A DNA stretch of 64,000 nt from Occallatibacter savannae (GCF_003131205.1 NZ_QFFY01000003.1:124001-188000); one strand, 5' to 3'. Counted from the stretch's first letter, positions 45,951-55,507 are shown. The notes: generated from the letters alone by a model not told the origin. Program-made: numbers and translations.

Positions 45951-47927
45951 CTATTCGCCCGTTTGCGGGGGCTGTTGCGACTGCGAGTTAACGCGAACAA
46001 GATTCTTCTTGCGGTATTCGCTGATTACGTTGCTGGCGAAGACCTGGAAAGCTTCCTGCTGCTTCTCATCGAGAAGCTGGTCCTTCATGCGATCCAGGTT
46101 CTTTGCGATGTCAGCGTCGTTGGGCTGCTGCTTATCTTCGAGCCTGGCTACCACGCCAGTGCGGCCCGCATTGATGGGCCCACTGATCGCTCCCGGAGCC
46201 ATGTCGAAGAGCTGGGGAGCCACCTGGCCCACGGCACCGAAATCAGGCACCTGTCCACGCTGGTCAACGAGGTCGCTGGTCTTTACCGTAGCGCCAACCT
46301 CCTTCGCTGCCTTGGCAAGATCGTTCTCTGCCTTCGCCTTGGCTGCGAGCTCTGCTGTCTTCTGGCTCAGTAGCGCTGGAACCTGGTCGTTCTTAAAGTC
46401 ATCGAGAACGTGGCTCTTCCAGTCCGCGAAACTCGGCGCGTGTGCCGGCGCGACGCTCTTGACCTGGAAAATTGCATACCCTTCACCGGTCGGAGCGGAC
46501 TGTGGCGGATCGCTCGGCTTGGATGCAAACGCACGCGAGATCAACTGCTGGCCATCCGGCAAGGCGGGAATCACGCCCTGCTGATTGATTGGAGGAGTCG
46601 TGAGTACCTGAAGGTGATGCGCCGCGGCAGTCTTGTCGAGGCCGTTCTTGATCGCTTCCGATGTGAGCGCTTTGGCGTAGGACTCCTGCGCGCCTGTCGA
46701 TTTCTGGCGCAGCAGGGTGGCTTGAATTGTGGGAAGAACCTCGTTCAAGTCCTGCGTGTGGGCCGGCGTGCGTTCTTCCACCTGAACTACGTGGTAGCCG
46801 TACTGTGTCTTGATGATCTTGATGTCGCCAATCTTCTGCGTGAAGATCGCGTTGTCAAACTGCGGCACCATCATCCCGCGGCGCGCGAAACCGAGTTCGC
46901 CGCCATTTTCCTTGCTGCCCGGATCGTCCGAGTCTTTTTTGGCGAGTTCGGTCCAGTTTCCGCCATTCTGAAGCTGCTTGAGCACTTCTTCGGCCTTGGC
47001 CTTTGCTGCGGAATCCGCTTTGGCATCTGCATTCGGGGCAAGCTGAATGAGGATGTGCCGTGCCTTGGCCTGTTCCGGAACTGAATACTCGCCCTTGTGC
47101 GCGTTGTAATACGCCTGAATCTCCTGCTGTGTGGGCTGCTGGACGCCGCCCGGTACATCGTTGGGCGTGAAGGCGAAGTACTGGATTGTGCGCTCTTCCG
47201 GAACGGCGTTCGCATACCGGGAAGCATTCTTCTTGAAGAAGGCTTCCAACTCGGCATCGCTGGGATTGATGGACTTACGAATGTCGTCGGAGGAAAGCAC
47301 CGCGTACTGGAACTTGATCTTGGTGTTCTCCTTGACGTACTCTTCGCGGGCTTCCTTTTCGCCGACGTTTACACCCGCCGTTACATAAGCCCGAAGCCGC
47401 TGGATGATGATGTCGTGACGCACGCTCTCTTCGAAGTCGGGCACCGACATGTCGAAGCGGCTTGCGATCAACGAGGTGTACTGATCCTGTCCGATGAACT
47501 TTCCGTTCGGGAACAGGATCTGCCCCGCCTGGCCCTGATGGAGGAAGCTGTTAACGTCCTCATTGGTCGCAGTGACACCCAGCTTTTCGGCTTCCGCCAA
47601 CAGGATTTCCTGCTGAACCATCTGCTGCCCGATCTGCTGCTTGAACATGTTAACGATCATCGGGTTGGATGCGTACTGGGGGTTCTGCTGCTGCAACCTT
47701 TGCCGAGTCTGCTGTTCGACCTTCTGTTCGCTGATCTCCTGGCCGCTCGCGAAGATCTTGCTGTACCAGTGCGGGTACACCACGGCGTAGGTGCTGGCCG
47801 AGATCGTGCCGCCAGCTGCAAGACCCGGGATCAGGTATACGACCATGGACACCGAGGCAGCGGCGATGATGACGATGAACAGGGCTTTAACGAGACGATT
47901 GTCTTTCGACTGCAGAAAACGGATCAT
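45951..47927 (-). CDS. SurA/PpiD-like peptidyl-prolyl isomerase, membrane-anchored
   Basis: The 658-residue protein has a cytoplasmic start (MIRFLQSKDNRLVK), one membrane helix (~15-36), a SurA_N-type chaperone domain (~50-230), a parvulin domain (~283-395; KARHILIQLAP, ENGGELGFARRGMMVPQFDNAIF, TQYGYHVVQVEER) and a second parvulin-like or chaperone region to ~620. This is the PpiD layout: a periplasmic foldase anchored in the inner membrane near the Sec translocon. It is transcribed alone as far as visible. Confidence 0.9.
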   Translation of the reverse strand: MIRFLQSKDNRLVKALFIVIIAAASVSMVVYLIPGLAAGGTISASTYAVVYPHWYSKIFASGQEISEQKVEQQTRQRLQQQNPQYASNPMIVNMFKQQIGQQMVQQEILLAEAEKLGVTATNEDVNSFLHQGQAGQILFPNGKFIGQDQYTSLIASRFDMSVPDFEESVRHDIIIQRLRAYVTAGVNVGEKEAREEYVKENTKIKFQYAVLSSDDIRKSINPSDAELEAFFKKNASRYANAVPEERTIQYFAFTPNDVPGGVQQPTQQEIQAYYNAHKGEYSVPEQAKARHILIQLAPNADAKADSAAKAKAEEVLKQLQNGGNWTELAKKDSDDPGSKENGGELGFARRGMMVPQFDNAIFTQKIGDIKIIKTQYGYHVVQVEERTPAHTQDLNEVLPTIQATLLRQKSTGAQESYAKALTSEAIKNGLDKTAAAHHLQVLTTPPINQQGVIPALPDGQQLISRAFASKPSDPPQSAPTGEGYAIFQVKSVAPAHAPSFADWKSHVLDDFKNDQVPALLSQKTAELAAKAKAENDLAKAAKEVGATVKTSDLVDQRGQVPDFGAVGQVAPQLFDMAPGAISGPINAGRTGVVARLEDKQQPNDADIAKNLDRMKDQLLDEKQQEAFQVFASNVISEYRKKNLVRVNSQSQQPPQTGE

Positions 47928-48245
47928 GGGTGGGCGGTAGCCTTCAACTCTCTATGCGCGGACAGGATGATCGTGAAGCCGTGAGACTCACGCGGCAAAA
48001 CTCAGCCGGGCTCATCCCTGAAAACGCGCAATTTCGCTCGTGGCGATTCCTCAACATTATAGACGAGGCTGGTTTCCGGTTGTCGCCTGGGAGGAAGTTG
48101 AGGGGGCGTAGATCGAGCTGCGACGGGCACTTCGAGAAAACATCATGGGCACCCGGGTGGGGTGCCCATTGTCTTACAACTGGATCGTTGTCTTACGCCC
48201 CGGGAATGGCCGTCTTACCCGAGCTTCGAAGTGTTCAAAGTCTGC
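47928..48245. other. Intergenic region between the ppiD-like gene and the BON-domain gene
   Basis: This 318-bp stretch holds the promoter of the ppiD-like gene and the terminator hairpin of the BON-domain gene at 48145-48169. The plus-strand frame crossing it is Arg-rich and has no ribosome site, so no gene is called. Confidence 0.5.
48145..48169 (-). terminator. Terminator hairpin of the BON-domain gene
   Basis: Perfect 10-bp arms ATGGGCACCC (48145-48154) and GGGTGCCCAT (48160-48169) enclose a 5-nt loop, 76 bp past the minus-strand stop at 48246. On the minus strand the stem is followed by GATGTTTTC, a short T tract. Confidence 0.6.
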
Positions 48246-48917
48246 CTAACGCCAGTAGTAGTACCCGCCAACCATGTAGTACGGCCGGTAATACACCGGG
48301 CCGTAGTAGGCAGCGTATGGGTAAGGCCTGTAGGGCCGGTAGGGATAAGCGTATGCGCGTCGCTGGTAGAGTTGCGGACCGCCGGGGTAAAGTCCCTGCG
48401 CGAGGCGCATGGCTCCTTCCGGTGTTACCGGCTCGACCGTGACGGGCGTAGACAGATGGAAGGTCACCAATGCCTCAGCCGGAATCCAGACACCTGGTCC
48501 GGAAGTCGCACCCGAAACGGCTGCACCCGTTCCGCCGCCGGCAACCGCGCCGACCGCAGCACCTGTTCCGCCGCCGACTGCTCCGCCGATGATTGCACCG
48601 AGTAGCGCTCCGCCCACTACATTGCCAGCAGAGCGGCCGCCTTTCCCGGGGCCCTTCACGCGGAAAAGATCAGACTGGAGCGGGTAGCTTTGTCCCATCA
48701 GGTCGAGCGAGGTCAACTCGAGCGCAAGTTCGTTGCTGCCTGTGAGCGCACCCGGATCGGGCCGTTTAACGTCTGCAATGACACCGTGAATGGTGGCGCC
48801 GCGGGGTATCGCCAGCGCTCCGGCGACGGTCACATCCTGGATTACGGTGAACTGGATTGGTTCGCCACCCCTGGCGTGTTTGCTGTTCACGGCCTCGCTG
48901 GTCCGAAGCTGAACCAT
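48246..48917 (-). CDS. C-terminal half of a frameshifted BON-domain envelope protein
   Basis: The frame is open upstream of the first ATG back to about 49030 and there encodes QPYPQRPGYAQAPPPPRYNIP, continuing the Pro/Gln/Tyr-rich style of the neighbouring gene. So this is most likely the 3' half of one gene. It holds MVQLRTSEAVNSKHARGGEPIQFTV-type sequence, seen in acidobacterial proteins with a beta-barrel-like fold; a glycine-zipper segment (NVVGGALLGAIIGGAVGGGTGAAVGAVAGG), likely membrane-inserting; and a Tyr/Pro/Arg-rich tail. Taken alone it has no signal peptide. Function is unknown. Confidence 0.7.
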   Translation of the reverse strand: MVQLRTSEAVNSKHARGGEPIQFTVIQDVTVAGALAIPRGATIHGVIADVKRPDPGALTGSNELALELTSLDLMGQSYPLQSDLFRVKGPGKGGRSAGNVVGGALLGAIIGGAVGGGTGAAVGAVAGGGTGAAVSGATSGPGVWIPAEALVTFHLSTPVTVEPVTPEGAMRLAQGLYPGGPQLYQRRAYAYPYRPYRPYPYAAYYGPVYYRPYYMVGGYYYWR

Positions 48918-48931
48918 GGTTCCCTGCGGGA

Positions 48932-49675
48932 TTACAACCGGCCCACGGGGAATGTTGTATCGAGGCGGCGGAGGCGCCTGAGCATACCCGGGGCGCTGTG
49001 GGTAAGGCTGCCCGTACCCCGGGGGGGAGGGGGGGGTGCCTGTTGGCCATATTGCCCCTGGTCGGGGTAGCCCTGCCCGTATGCTTGCTGCTGAGGATAG
49101 GGCTGCTGCTGGCCGTAAGCAGGACGCTGCGGGTAATTCTGCTGCCGCGGATTTTGCCCATTGCCCCAGTCGGGGGGCGGAGCCTGATTGATGCTGGGCG
49201 GCTCATTCTGGCCGGAGTTGTCGCCGTAGCTCGGATTCTGATCGTAGGGCTGGTTAGGAGAGTCCTGAGAAGGCATGGCCTGTGCGTCGGCCATATCGTC
49301 GTTTGCGGGGTCGTTGGCGGGAGCACCCTGCGCGTTGGCGTCGTCAGCCGGATTGCCAACCTTCAAGTTGTTATGAACTTTCGAAACCCCTGGCACGGCC
49401 TTGACGATCGATTCTGCAAGTTGTTTTGACGAGTCGCTCGCCACGGTGCCGGAAAGCGTGACTTCGCTTTGAATGGTCGCGGCGGTGATCAGATCGTTCT
49501 TGAGGGCCTGCGATCCGTCGAGCGCATGGACCACGTCCATCTCGATCTGGCCATCGCTCCGAGAACCGTTCGCAGGAGCCCCATCCTGCGCGAGTGCAAT
49601 CGCTCCACTTAAGGCAATCACAGCAACCCACGCCGTTGCGCGGGGAAAAGCTTTCATCATCCGTGGCCTGTTCAT
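48932..49675 (-). CDS. N-terminal half of a frameshifted BON-domain envelope protein
   Basis: From the ATG at 49675 (GGGAGA nine bases upstream) it has a signal peptide (TAWVAVIALSGAIALAQ), a BON domain (~30-100; IEMDVVHALDGSQALKNDLITAATIQSEVTLSGTV, then VPGVSKVHNNLKV) and a Pro/Gln/Tyr/Asn-rich repeat region. It leaves its true frame in the tract G7-A-G8 (49021-49036 on the plus strand) and ends in a short foreign tail. One more base in that tract would join it to the frame at 48246-48917, giving one protein of about 475 residues. BON domains bind phospholipid or envelope partners. Confidence 0.75.
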   Translation of the reverse strand: MNRPRMMKAFPRATAWVAVIALSGAIALAQDGAPANGSRSDGQIEMDVVHALDGSQALKNDLITAATIQSEVTLSGTVASDSSKQLAESIVKAVPGVSKVHNNLKVGNPADDANAQGAPANDPANDDMADAQAMPSQDSPNQPYDQNPSYGDNSGQNEPPSINQAPPPDWGNGQNPRQQNYPQRPAYGQQQPYPQQQAYGQGYPDQGQYGQQAPPPPPRGTGSLTHSAPGMLRRLRRLDTTFPVGRL

Positions 49676-49857
49676 CTCTGGTGTCTCCCGCATGCGCAGA
49701 AGCTTCGTTCTGAGCATCTTGCGCCGAAGTACCTGTTCTGACGGCGTAATCCTAACGCAGTCATGGTTGTTAACACGGCCTTTTCGGAAAAGTTTCGCCC
49801 CTTGGTAACGCCTTCCGCTACGAGGCGAAGGCGCCCAACTGGCTAGTTGTGAAAGCT

Positions 49858-51729
49858 TTACGCCTCGGCGGGAGCCTGGGCGGCGGCTTGAGCTTCAGCC
49901 GCTACTGCACGAGTCAAATCCTCGTCGTCGGGGAAGAAGAGTTGAAATACCGTGCCCGCACCTTCGCGGCTGCGAACGTGCACGACGCCGTGGTGCTTCA
50001 GGATGATCTCGTGGCTTACCCACAGGCCCAAGCCGGTGCCTGTGGCCCCTTTGGTAGTGAAGAATGCTTCGAAAAGTCGATCCCTCACTTCGGCATTCAT
50101 GCCGCTTCCGGTATCCGCAATGGTGATGCGAACTCCATCGCGCTGGGGGTGCACCCAGTCCTTCGATTTGCGTGCAGACACGATCAGCCTGCCGCCTCCT
50201 GCGGTGGCGTCCATGGCATTGCTGACGAGATTGGCGATGACCTGGCGCAGTTCACCGGCAAAACAATAGAGGTCGAGGCCGGGCTCGTAATTGCGTTCGA
50301 GCTGAATTCCCAGCGTGTGCAGGCGCACGTTGTACATGTCCAGCACGGAGTCGAGCAACTCCGCCATTGTCGTGCGTCCGGGCAAGGTTGATTGACGGTA
50401 GAAGCGAAGTGTCTGCTGCGTGATCTCAGACATCCGCCGCACTTCACGTTCGGCGATTGTCACGTAATTCAGCGCGGAATCATCGAGCCTGCAGAACCTG
50501 CGCAGCAAGTACAGGAGATTGGTGATTGCCTCGAGAGGATTATTGATCTCGTGCGCGATTGACGCGGCGAGCCGGCCGGTGGCAGCAAGCTTTTCCGTTC
50601 TCCGCAGGGCATCTTCGCTGCGCTTGCGTTCGCTCACGTCCATTACGATGACACCGATCCAGCGCACTTCCTCCTGAGCCGGTCTTACCGGATATGCGGT
50701 GACGAGCCATGTCCACGCTGCTCGACCGTCTTCCTGGCCGCTCAGTTCGAGGTCGTGGACAGTCATCTCGGTCTCGACCACGTGGCGTACAGCTTCTTCG
50801 AGTCGCTGCGCGATGGCGGAAGGCAGAAATTCCGTCACGGTTCGACTGAGCTGCCGGCCGACCGGAACGCCGGTCATCTCGGCAAACACTTCATTCACGC
50901 GAACGATCCTGCATCGACGATCGAAGAACACAAGCCCGACTGGCGCGTTCGCGAGCATGGAGTCGAGCAATGAAAGCGTGTCATTCAGTCCTGCTCTCTG
51001 CTCTTCCAGAGCCGCAACCATGCGGTTGAATGCCTCGATGAGATCGCCAAACTCGTTGTCCGTCGATACAGGGAGTGGGAATTTGGCCCTGGCCTCCGGA
51101 CCCTCCATCAGGGCTCGCGTGCCGCCGTGAAGTACGTTGAGCGGGCGGGATATCGACCGCGAAAGCAGCAGTATCAAAAGTCCCGAAGCGCCCATCCAGA
51201 TGAAGCCGAAGGAGAGAGAACTGTGAAGTACGGTGTTCAACTGCTCGCTATCCCACGAGCGATCGGTCTCGACCCATGCGTAGCCGGTCAGACGCTCTCC
51301 GTCGTAGATTGCCTTGACACCTTCCCACCGCCGGTCGCCGAACGAGAATACGAGCGGCATGTGCGCCTGCACTCGGGCGATCTGCTGTTTTTCAGCGGGA
51401 TCGAGCGGGAACCTGGCAGGCTCGCCATCGCTGACGTAGAGGACATTTCCCGCCATATCGGTGATTTTGGCCTGCGCCACGCTGGGAGCAGCGCCCATCA
51501 TCTTCAGCGAAGTGACCAGGATGTCAGGACGATTGGCACGGTAGGCCTCCTGCGCCTGGACGGCCACAGAGGTCGCCTGATGCTCAAGCCGCTCAAGCGC
51601 GCGCTGCCGGATCTCCCGCCCCTGAATCTCAATGAGAACCAGGGCGAAAAGGGCGACAGACAGCGCCTCCAGCAGCATGAGCCAGGTGATTAATTGCCAG
51701 CGAACAGTGCGCGGCCACCACCAGCGCAT
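49858..51729 (-). CDS. PAS-domain sensor histidine kinase
   Basis: The 623-residue kinase has helices at ~11-36 and ~172-192 around a periplasmic segment, HAMP (~190-245), PAS (~252-368), HisKA with IAHEINNPLEA (phospho-acceptor His393) and HATPase_c with NLVSNAMDA (500-508), IADTGSGM (537-544) and TGTGLGL (563-569). The HEINNPLE H-box puts it with NtrB/ZraS-like kinases. An Ala/Glu-rich tail ends the chain. No response regulator is adjacent, so it is an orphan in this window. Confidence 0.93.
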   Translation of the reverse strand: MRWWWPRTVRWQLITWLMLLEALSVALFALVLIEIQGREIRQRALERLEHQATSVAVQAQEAYRANRPDILVTSLKMMGAAPSVAQAKITDMAGNVLYVSDGEPARFPLDPAEKQQIARVQAHMPLVFSFGDRRWEGVKAIYDGERLTGYAWVETDRSWDSEQLNTVLHSSLSFGFIWMGASGLLILLLSRSISRPLNVLHGGTRALMEGPEARAKFPLPVSTDNEFGDLIEAFNRMVAALEEQRAGLNDTLSLLDSMLANAPVGLVFFDRRCRIVRVNEVFAEMTGVPVGRQLSRTVTEFLPSAIAQRLEEAVRHVVETEMTVHDLELSGQEDGRAAWTWLVTAYPVRPAQEEVRWIGVIVMDVSERKRSEDALRRTEKLAATGRLAASIAHEINNPLEAITNLLYLLRRFCRLDDSALNYVTIAEREVRRMSEITQQTLRFYRQSTLPGRTTMAELLDSVLDMYNVRLHTLGIQLERNYEPGLDLYCFAGELRQVIANLVSNAMDATAGGGRLIVSARKSKDWVHPQRDGVRITIADTGSGMNAEVRDRLFEAFFTTKGATGTGLGLWVSHEIILKHHGVVHVRSREGAGTVFQLFFPDDEDLTRAVAAEAQAAAQAPAEA

Positions 51730-51858
51730 TAGCTAAACCTCAGGATCATGGGGGAGCCCGTGTTACAAGAGTGTACCGGAAAAGCGGACAAATGTACTCG
51801 GCACGAAGTTACTCGGGAGTCTCACAACCTGATAAGGGCAGCTGTAGAAATGCTCGTG

Positions 51859-52914
51859 CTAATTTTGCGCGAGCAGTGCGCGGGCAATCTGGCCGCCGTG
51901 GAATCGGCCGTTCTCGATGAAGATTTCATTGGTGCGCGAACCGGCGACGATTACCCCGGCCAGGAATATGCCTGGCACGTTGCTCTCCAACGTCTGCGGA
52001 TTACAAACGGGCAGTTTGTCCGGCCCTTCGAACCGCACCCCCATGCTTTGAAGAAAGCTGAAGTCAGGGTGATAGCCGGTCATCGCAAAGACAAAGTCGT
52101 TTTTGACGGTCTGAAGCCCATGCGGCGTCTTCAGCACAACGGAGTCTTCAGCTATCTCGACGACTTCGGTATGGAAGCAGGCTTTGATTTCGCCGTTTTT
52201 GATCCGGTTCTCGATGTCCGGCTTGATCCAGTACTTTACATGCCGGTGCATGGCCTCGTGCCGATGGACGAGCGTGACGCGCGCACCGCTGCGCCAGAGT
52301 TCAAGCGCGGCGATGGCTGCGGAGTTCTTGCCTCCGATGACCATCACGTCGGTATCGAAATAGGGGTGCGGATCGTTGTAGTAGTGGTGGACCTTGCTTA
52401 GATTCTCACCGGGAATGTGCATGAGATTCGGGAGATCGTAATAGCCGGTGGAGACGATCAGCTTGCGCGTTTTGAGCTGCCCTCTCCTACCGAAGCGATC
52501 CTCGGTGTGCACCATAAAATGCCCGTCTGCTCCCGCGACGCTCTCAACCCGCTCATACTGCCGTACGTCGAGCTTGTAGTGCGCTGCGACGAGGCGGTAA
52601 TACTGCAGCGCTTCGTTGCGCGTCGGCTTAGGGTTGGGGCTTGGAAATGGGATGTTGCCGATCTCCAGCAATTCTGGAGTGGTGAAGAATGTCATGTGCG
52701 AGGGATAGTGGAAGAGCGAGTTGCAGATGCATCCTTTGTCGACTGCCACCACCTTGAAGCCGGCTTTCTGCACCTCGATTGCGCAGGCCAGGCCCGTGGG
52801 CCCCGCTCCAATGACCAGCACATCGTAAAGCGCATCTGGAGAGTTCGCTCTCTCGCGTTCGAGCGTTGAGGAGGGTTTTGCGTCGGGGATAGAATCTGCA
52901 GGAAAATCCGCCAT
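51859..52914 (-). CDS. ypdA: YpdA-like FAD/NAD(P)-dependent oxidoreductase
   Basis: The 351-residue flavoprotein has an FAD site VIGAGPTGLACAIE (34-47), the YpdA-type segment CICNSLFHYPSHMTFFTTPELLEIG, and an NAD(P) site VMVIGGKNSAAIAALELWR. It lacks the CxxC of thioredoxin reductases. YpdA (Bdr) is the putative bacillithiol disulfide reductase of Firmicutes. Whether this organism makes bacillithiol cannot be judged here, as no bsh genes are in the window. The first ~25 residues are polar and variable, so the start could be slightly later. Confidence 0.88.
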   Translation of the reverse strand: MADFPADSIPDAKPSSTLERERANSPDALYDVLVIGAGPTGLACAIEVQKAGFKVVAVDKGCICNSLFHYPSHMTFFTTPELLEIGNIPFPSPNPKPTRNEALQYYRLVAAHYKLDVRQYERVESVAGADGHFMVHTEDRFGRRGQLKTRKLIVSTGYYDLPNLMHIPGENLSKVHHYYNDPHPYFDTDVMVIGGKNSAAIAALELWRSGARVTLVHRHEAMHRHVKYWIKPDIENRIKNGEIKACFHTEVVEIAEDSVVLKTPHGLQTVKNDFVFAMTGYHPDFSFLQSMGVRFEGPDKLPVCNPQTLESNVPGIFLAGVIVAGSRTNEIFIENGRFHGGQIARALLAQN

Positions 52915-52980
52915 GCCTCCAGATTAGGGCATGGGCGAGGTAGCTTGTACTTGCTTCGGACGAATTGGCGTCTCTGGCGT

Positions 52981-54270
52981 TTACTTCAGTTCTTCTCCGC
53001 TGGTTTCGCGAATCATGAGCAGGCCGAGGATCGACAGGACTGCCGAGGCGGACAGGTAGTATCCGACGTATGCCAGCCCGAAGCTCTCGGCGAGCCAGGT
53101 GGCGATGTAAGGAGCAAGTGAGGCACCCAGTATTCCCGCCATACTGAATGCCAGTGAAGAACCCGTATATCGCACAGGGGTTGGGAACAGTTCAGACACT
53201 ACTGTTCCCAGCGGGCCATAGGTGATTCCCATCAGTGCCAGACCCAAGCTCATCATCCAGAGCGCGCCGGTGGGACCCGCCGCAAACATTCGAGCCATGA
53301 ACAGCCCAAACACAGCGATCAGAAACGAGACGCCAAACATAACCGGTCGTCGGCCACGCTCAGCCATCCACGCGGAGAGCGGAATGGTGGCTCCGAAGAA
53401 CACCACCGCGATCAGCTGCATAACCAGGAACTCCGCACGCGGATAGTGGAGCGCCGTTGTTCCCCACGAGAGCGCGAAGACCGTCATCAGGTAGAAGAGA
53501 ACGAAGGTTGCCATGCACACCAGGATTCCGGCTATCACATCGCGTGTGTGCCTACGAAAAACTTCTGCAATCGGAACCTGCGCCGGTCTCGCTTTTTTCA
53601 TTGCCGACTCGAACACAGGAGTCTCCGTGATCGACAGGCGCACATAGAGGCCGAGCAGAACCAGGACCGCACTGGCGAGGAACGGAAGCCTCCAGCCGAA
53701 CGCAAAGAACTGAGCATCGGTGAGCCAACGCGAGAGGGCGAGAAAGATTCCGCCGGAAAGCAAGAAGCCCAACGGTGCTCCCAATTGCGGAAACATCCCG
53801 TAGAAAGCGCGCTTGGAAGGCGGAGCGTTCTCGACGGCGAGCAATACGGCGCCACCCCACTCGCCGCCGAGCCCGATTCCCTGCCCGAACCGGCAAAATG
53901 CAAGCAGAACAGGCGCGGCGATTCCGATGGCGTGATAAGAGGGCAACGTCCCGATCACGAATGTAGAGATGCCCATCGTCAGGAGCGCGAGAACCAGCGT
54001 CCGCTTGCGCCCGATCCTGTCGCCAAAGTGCCCGAAAAGAGCCGATCCAATGGGCCGCGCGACAAACGCGATGGCGAATGTGGCCAGCGAAGCCAGCACC
54101 GACGAAGCGGGATCACTCTTGGGAAAGAACAGCTTTGGGAACACGAGAACTGCCGCAGTCGCGTAGATGTAAAAGTCGAAGAATTCAACGGCCGTTCCCA
54201 CCAGGCTTGCGAACAAGACCTGGCGGGGCGTGTTGATGAGCTTGTTGCCGATCGCGGGGGAGGAGGTCAT
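52981..54270 (-). CDS. MFS transporter, metabolite:H+ symporter (MHS) family
   Basis: The 429-residue protein has 12 predicted helices. VGTAVEFFDFYIYATAAVLVFPKLFF opens it, followed by HFGDRIGRKRTLVLALLTMG (the MFS signature after helix 2) and FGQGIGLGGEWGGAVLLAVENAP, both diagnostic of the ProP/ShiA/KgtP group. Such carriers import organic acids or osmolytes with protons; the substrate cannot be set. The ATG at 54270 is preferred to a TTG at 54291. Confidence 0.93.
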   Translation of the reverse strand: MTSSPAIGNKLINTPRQVLFASLVGTAVEFFDFYIYATAAVLVFPKLFFPKSDPASSVLASLATFAIAFVARPIGSALFGHFGDRIGRKRTLVLALLTMGISTFVIGTLPSYHAIGIAAPVLLAFCRFGQGIGLGGEWGGAVLLAVENAPPSKRAFYGMFPQLGAPLGFLLSGGIFLALSRWLTDAQFFAFGWRLPFLASAVLVLLGLYVRLSITETPVFESAMKKARPAQVPIAEVFRRHTRDVIAGILVCMATFVLFYLMTVFALSWGTTALHYPRAEFLVMQLIAVVFFGATIPLSAWMAERGRRPVMFGVSFLIAVFGLFMARMFAAGPTGALWMMSLGLALMGITYGPLGTVVSELFPTPVRYTGSSLAFSMAGILGASLAPYIATWLAESFGLAYVGYYLSASAVLSILGLLMIRETSGEELK

Positions 54271-54332
54271 CAGGTGTCGTTCTCTACTCAATCACGGGCG
54301 GGCAACTCCTGTCATGCTGACCGCATTACGAT

Positions 54333-54887
54333 TTGTTAGTGCCTGTCCTCTTTACCATCGGCCACTCCACGCGCTCGATCGGAGAGTTCATTGCGCTGCT
54401 CGAGGCGCACGGTGTGCGGCATCTGGTCGATGTGCGCTCGATCCCGAAATCGCGCCATGTTCCGCAGTTCAACTCGGAGGACTTTGCCTCCGCTCTGAGC
54501 GAAGCCGGGATCGGGTACACACATCTGAAAGCGCTTGGAGGGCGACGCCACAGCCGGAAGGACTCCATCAACACCGGCTGGCGGAATACCTCGTTCCGTG
54601 GATATGCCGACTATATGGCGACCACTCCGTTTGTAGAGGGATTGGACGCTCTCATCGAAATCGCTCTCGCTCGGCCGACCGCGATCATGTGCGCCGAGGC
54701 CGTACCGTGGCGGTGCCATCGCTCGCTGATCGCGGATGCGCTGATGCTCAAGGGTTGGGAGGTTCGCGACATCATCAGCGCAGCCTCGCCTGCCGCGCAC
54801 AAGCTCACACCCTTTCTCAAGCCCGTAAATGGACAGGCGACGTACCCGGATCCAAATGAATCGGGCTCACTCTTCAGCGCAAACTAG
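54333..54887 (+). CDS. DUF488 family protein
   Basis: The 184-residue protein carries the DUF488 pattern: LFTIGHSTRSIGEFIALLEAHGVRHLVDVRSIPKSR, then YADYMATTPF and IMCAEAVPWRCHRSLIADAL with its conserved Cys-Ala-Glu and Cys-His-Arg groups. The biochemical role of the family is unsettled. The start is a TTG at 54333 or GTG at 54339; no ribosome site decides. It ends 22 bp from a convergent gene. Confidence 0.88.
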   Translation: MLVPVLFTIGHSTRSIGEFIALLEAHGVRHLVDVRSIPKSRHVPQFNSEDFASALSEAGIGYTHLKALGGRRHSRKDSINTGWRNTSFRGYADYMATTPFVEGLDALIEIALARPTAIMCAEAVPWRCHRSLIADALMLKGWEVRDIISAASPAAHKLTPFLKPVNGQATYPDPNESGSLFSAN

Positions 54888-54909
54888 ATATGAAACGGAG
54901 TTGGAACGC

Positions 54910-55347
54910 TTACTGCTGTCCTACGACTAATGCCGGCCTCTCGTCCCGTAAGGGGACTGGCTTCGCTTGCTCGATTTTGGCGAGCGACCGCTTGAGCCGC
55001 TTCCGGAACCCGCGCTCATCGGAATTGTCGGCACCGACCTGCAGCATCTGCAGGTTCATCCTGCAGCCGCCATCCTGCTCTATCAGCGTGACTCGGCCCG
55101 TGTACTTGACCAGATTTCCGATCACATTGAATGACGCATGCAGGGCTAGGTCATTCACGGCGAGAACACCGTAATTGTCAGGAGTATTCAGCGTGTTCTT
55201 TACCGCCGTCCATAGCACGTCGCATGGCATGGGATAGACATCTCGCTTTGACCTTGCGTTTGCGAGGAGCACAGAACACGAGCCGAGCGATGCAATCAAA
55301 GCTGTACGCGTGTAGCGCGCTAATAACCGCTTGTGGGTCCACGTCAC
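54910..55347 (-). CDS. Small exported protein, unknown function
   Basis: The product is 145 residues. A basic start (MTWTHKRLLARYTR) and hydrophobic stretch (TALIASLGSCSVLLANA) suggest a signal peptide. The mature part has VYPMPCDVLWTAVKNTLN, then VLAVNDLALHASFNVIGNLVKYTGRVTLIEQDGGCRMNLQM, a compact alpha/beta pattern, and a basic tail with KRLKRSLAKIEQ. No family was recognised. It is divergent from the fumarase gene and shares its 160-bp upstream region. Confidence 0.6.
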   Translation of the reverse strand: MTWTHKRLLARYTRTALIASLGSCSVLLANARSKRDVYPMPCDVLWTAVKNTLNTPDNYGVLAVNDLALHASFNVIGNLVKYTGRVTLIEQDGGCRMNLQMLQVGADNSDERGFRKRLKRSLAKIEQAKPVPLRDERPALVVGQQ

Positions 55348-55507
55348 TGGTTTACGAGAGCCTCTCTTAGTTCGCCTGGATCATAGTACGAAGCTAGCTG
55401 ATGGCGATGTGATAGGGGAAACAAGGCCAGGCCCAAGCAAGCTCCGGTAGAGCCTGACGTGCCACCTCCGTTACCCTAGAGAGTTGGAGCGACCCAGGGG
55501 AGTTCTT

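Noticed and set aside
47097-47984. Plus-strand open frame of 295 codons
   Set aside because: It is antisense to the ppiD-like gene and has no ribosome site or recognisable domain.
53446-54339. Plus-strand open frame of 297 codons
   Set aside because: It is antisense to the MHS transporter gene; its translation is highly charged and repetitive, as expected of a shadow of a GC-rich membrane gene.
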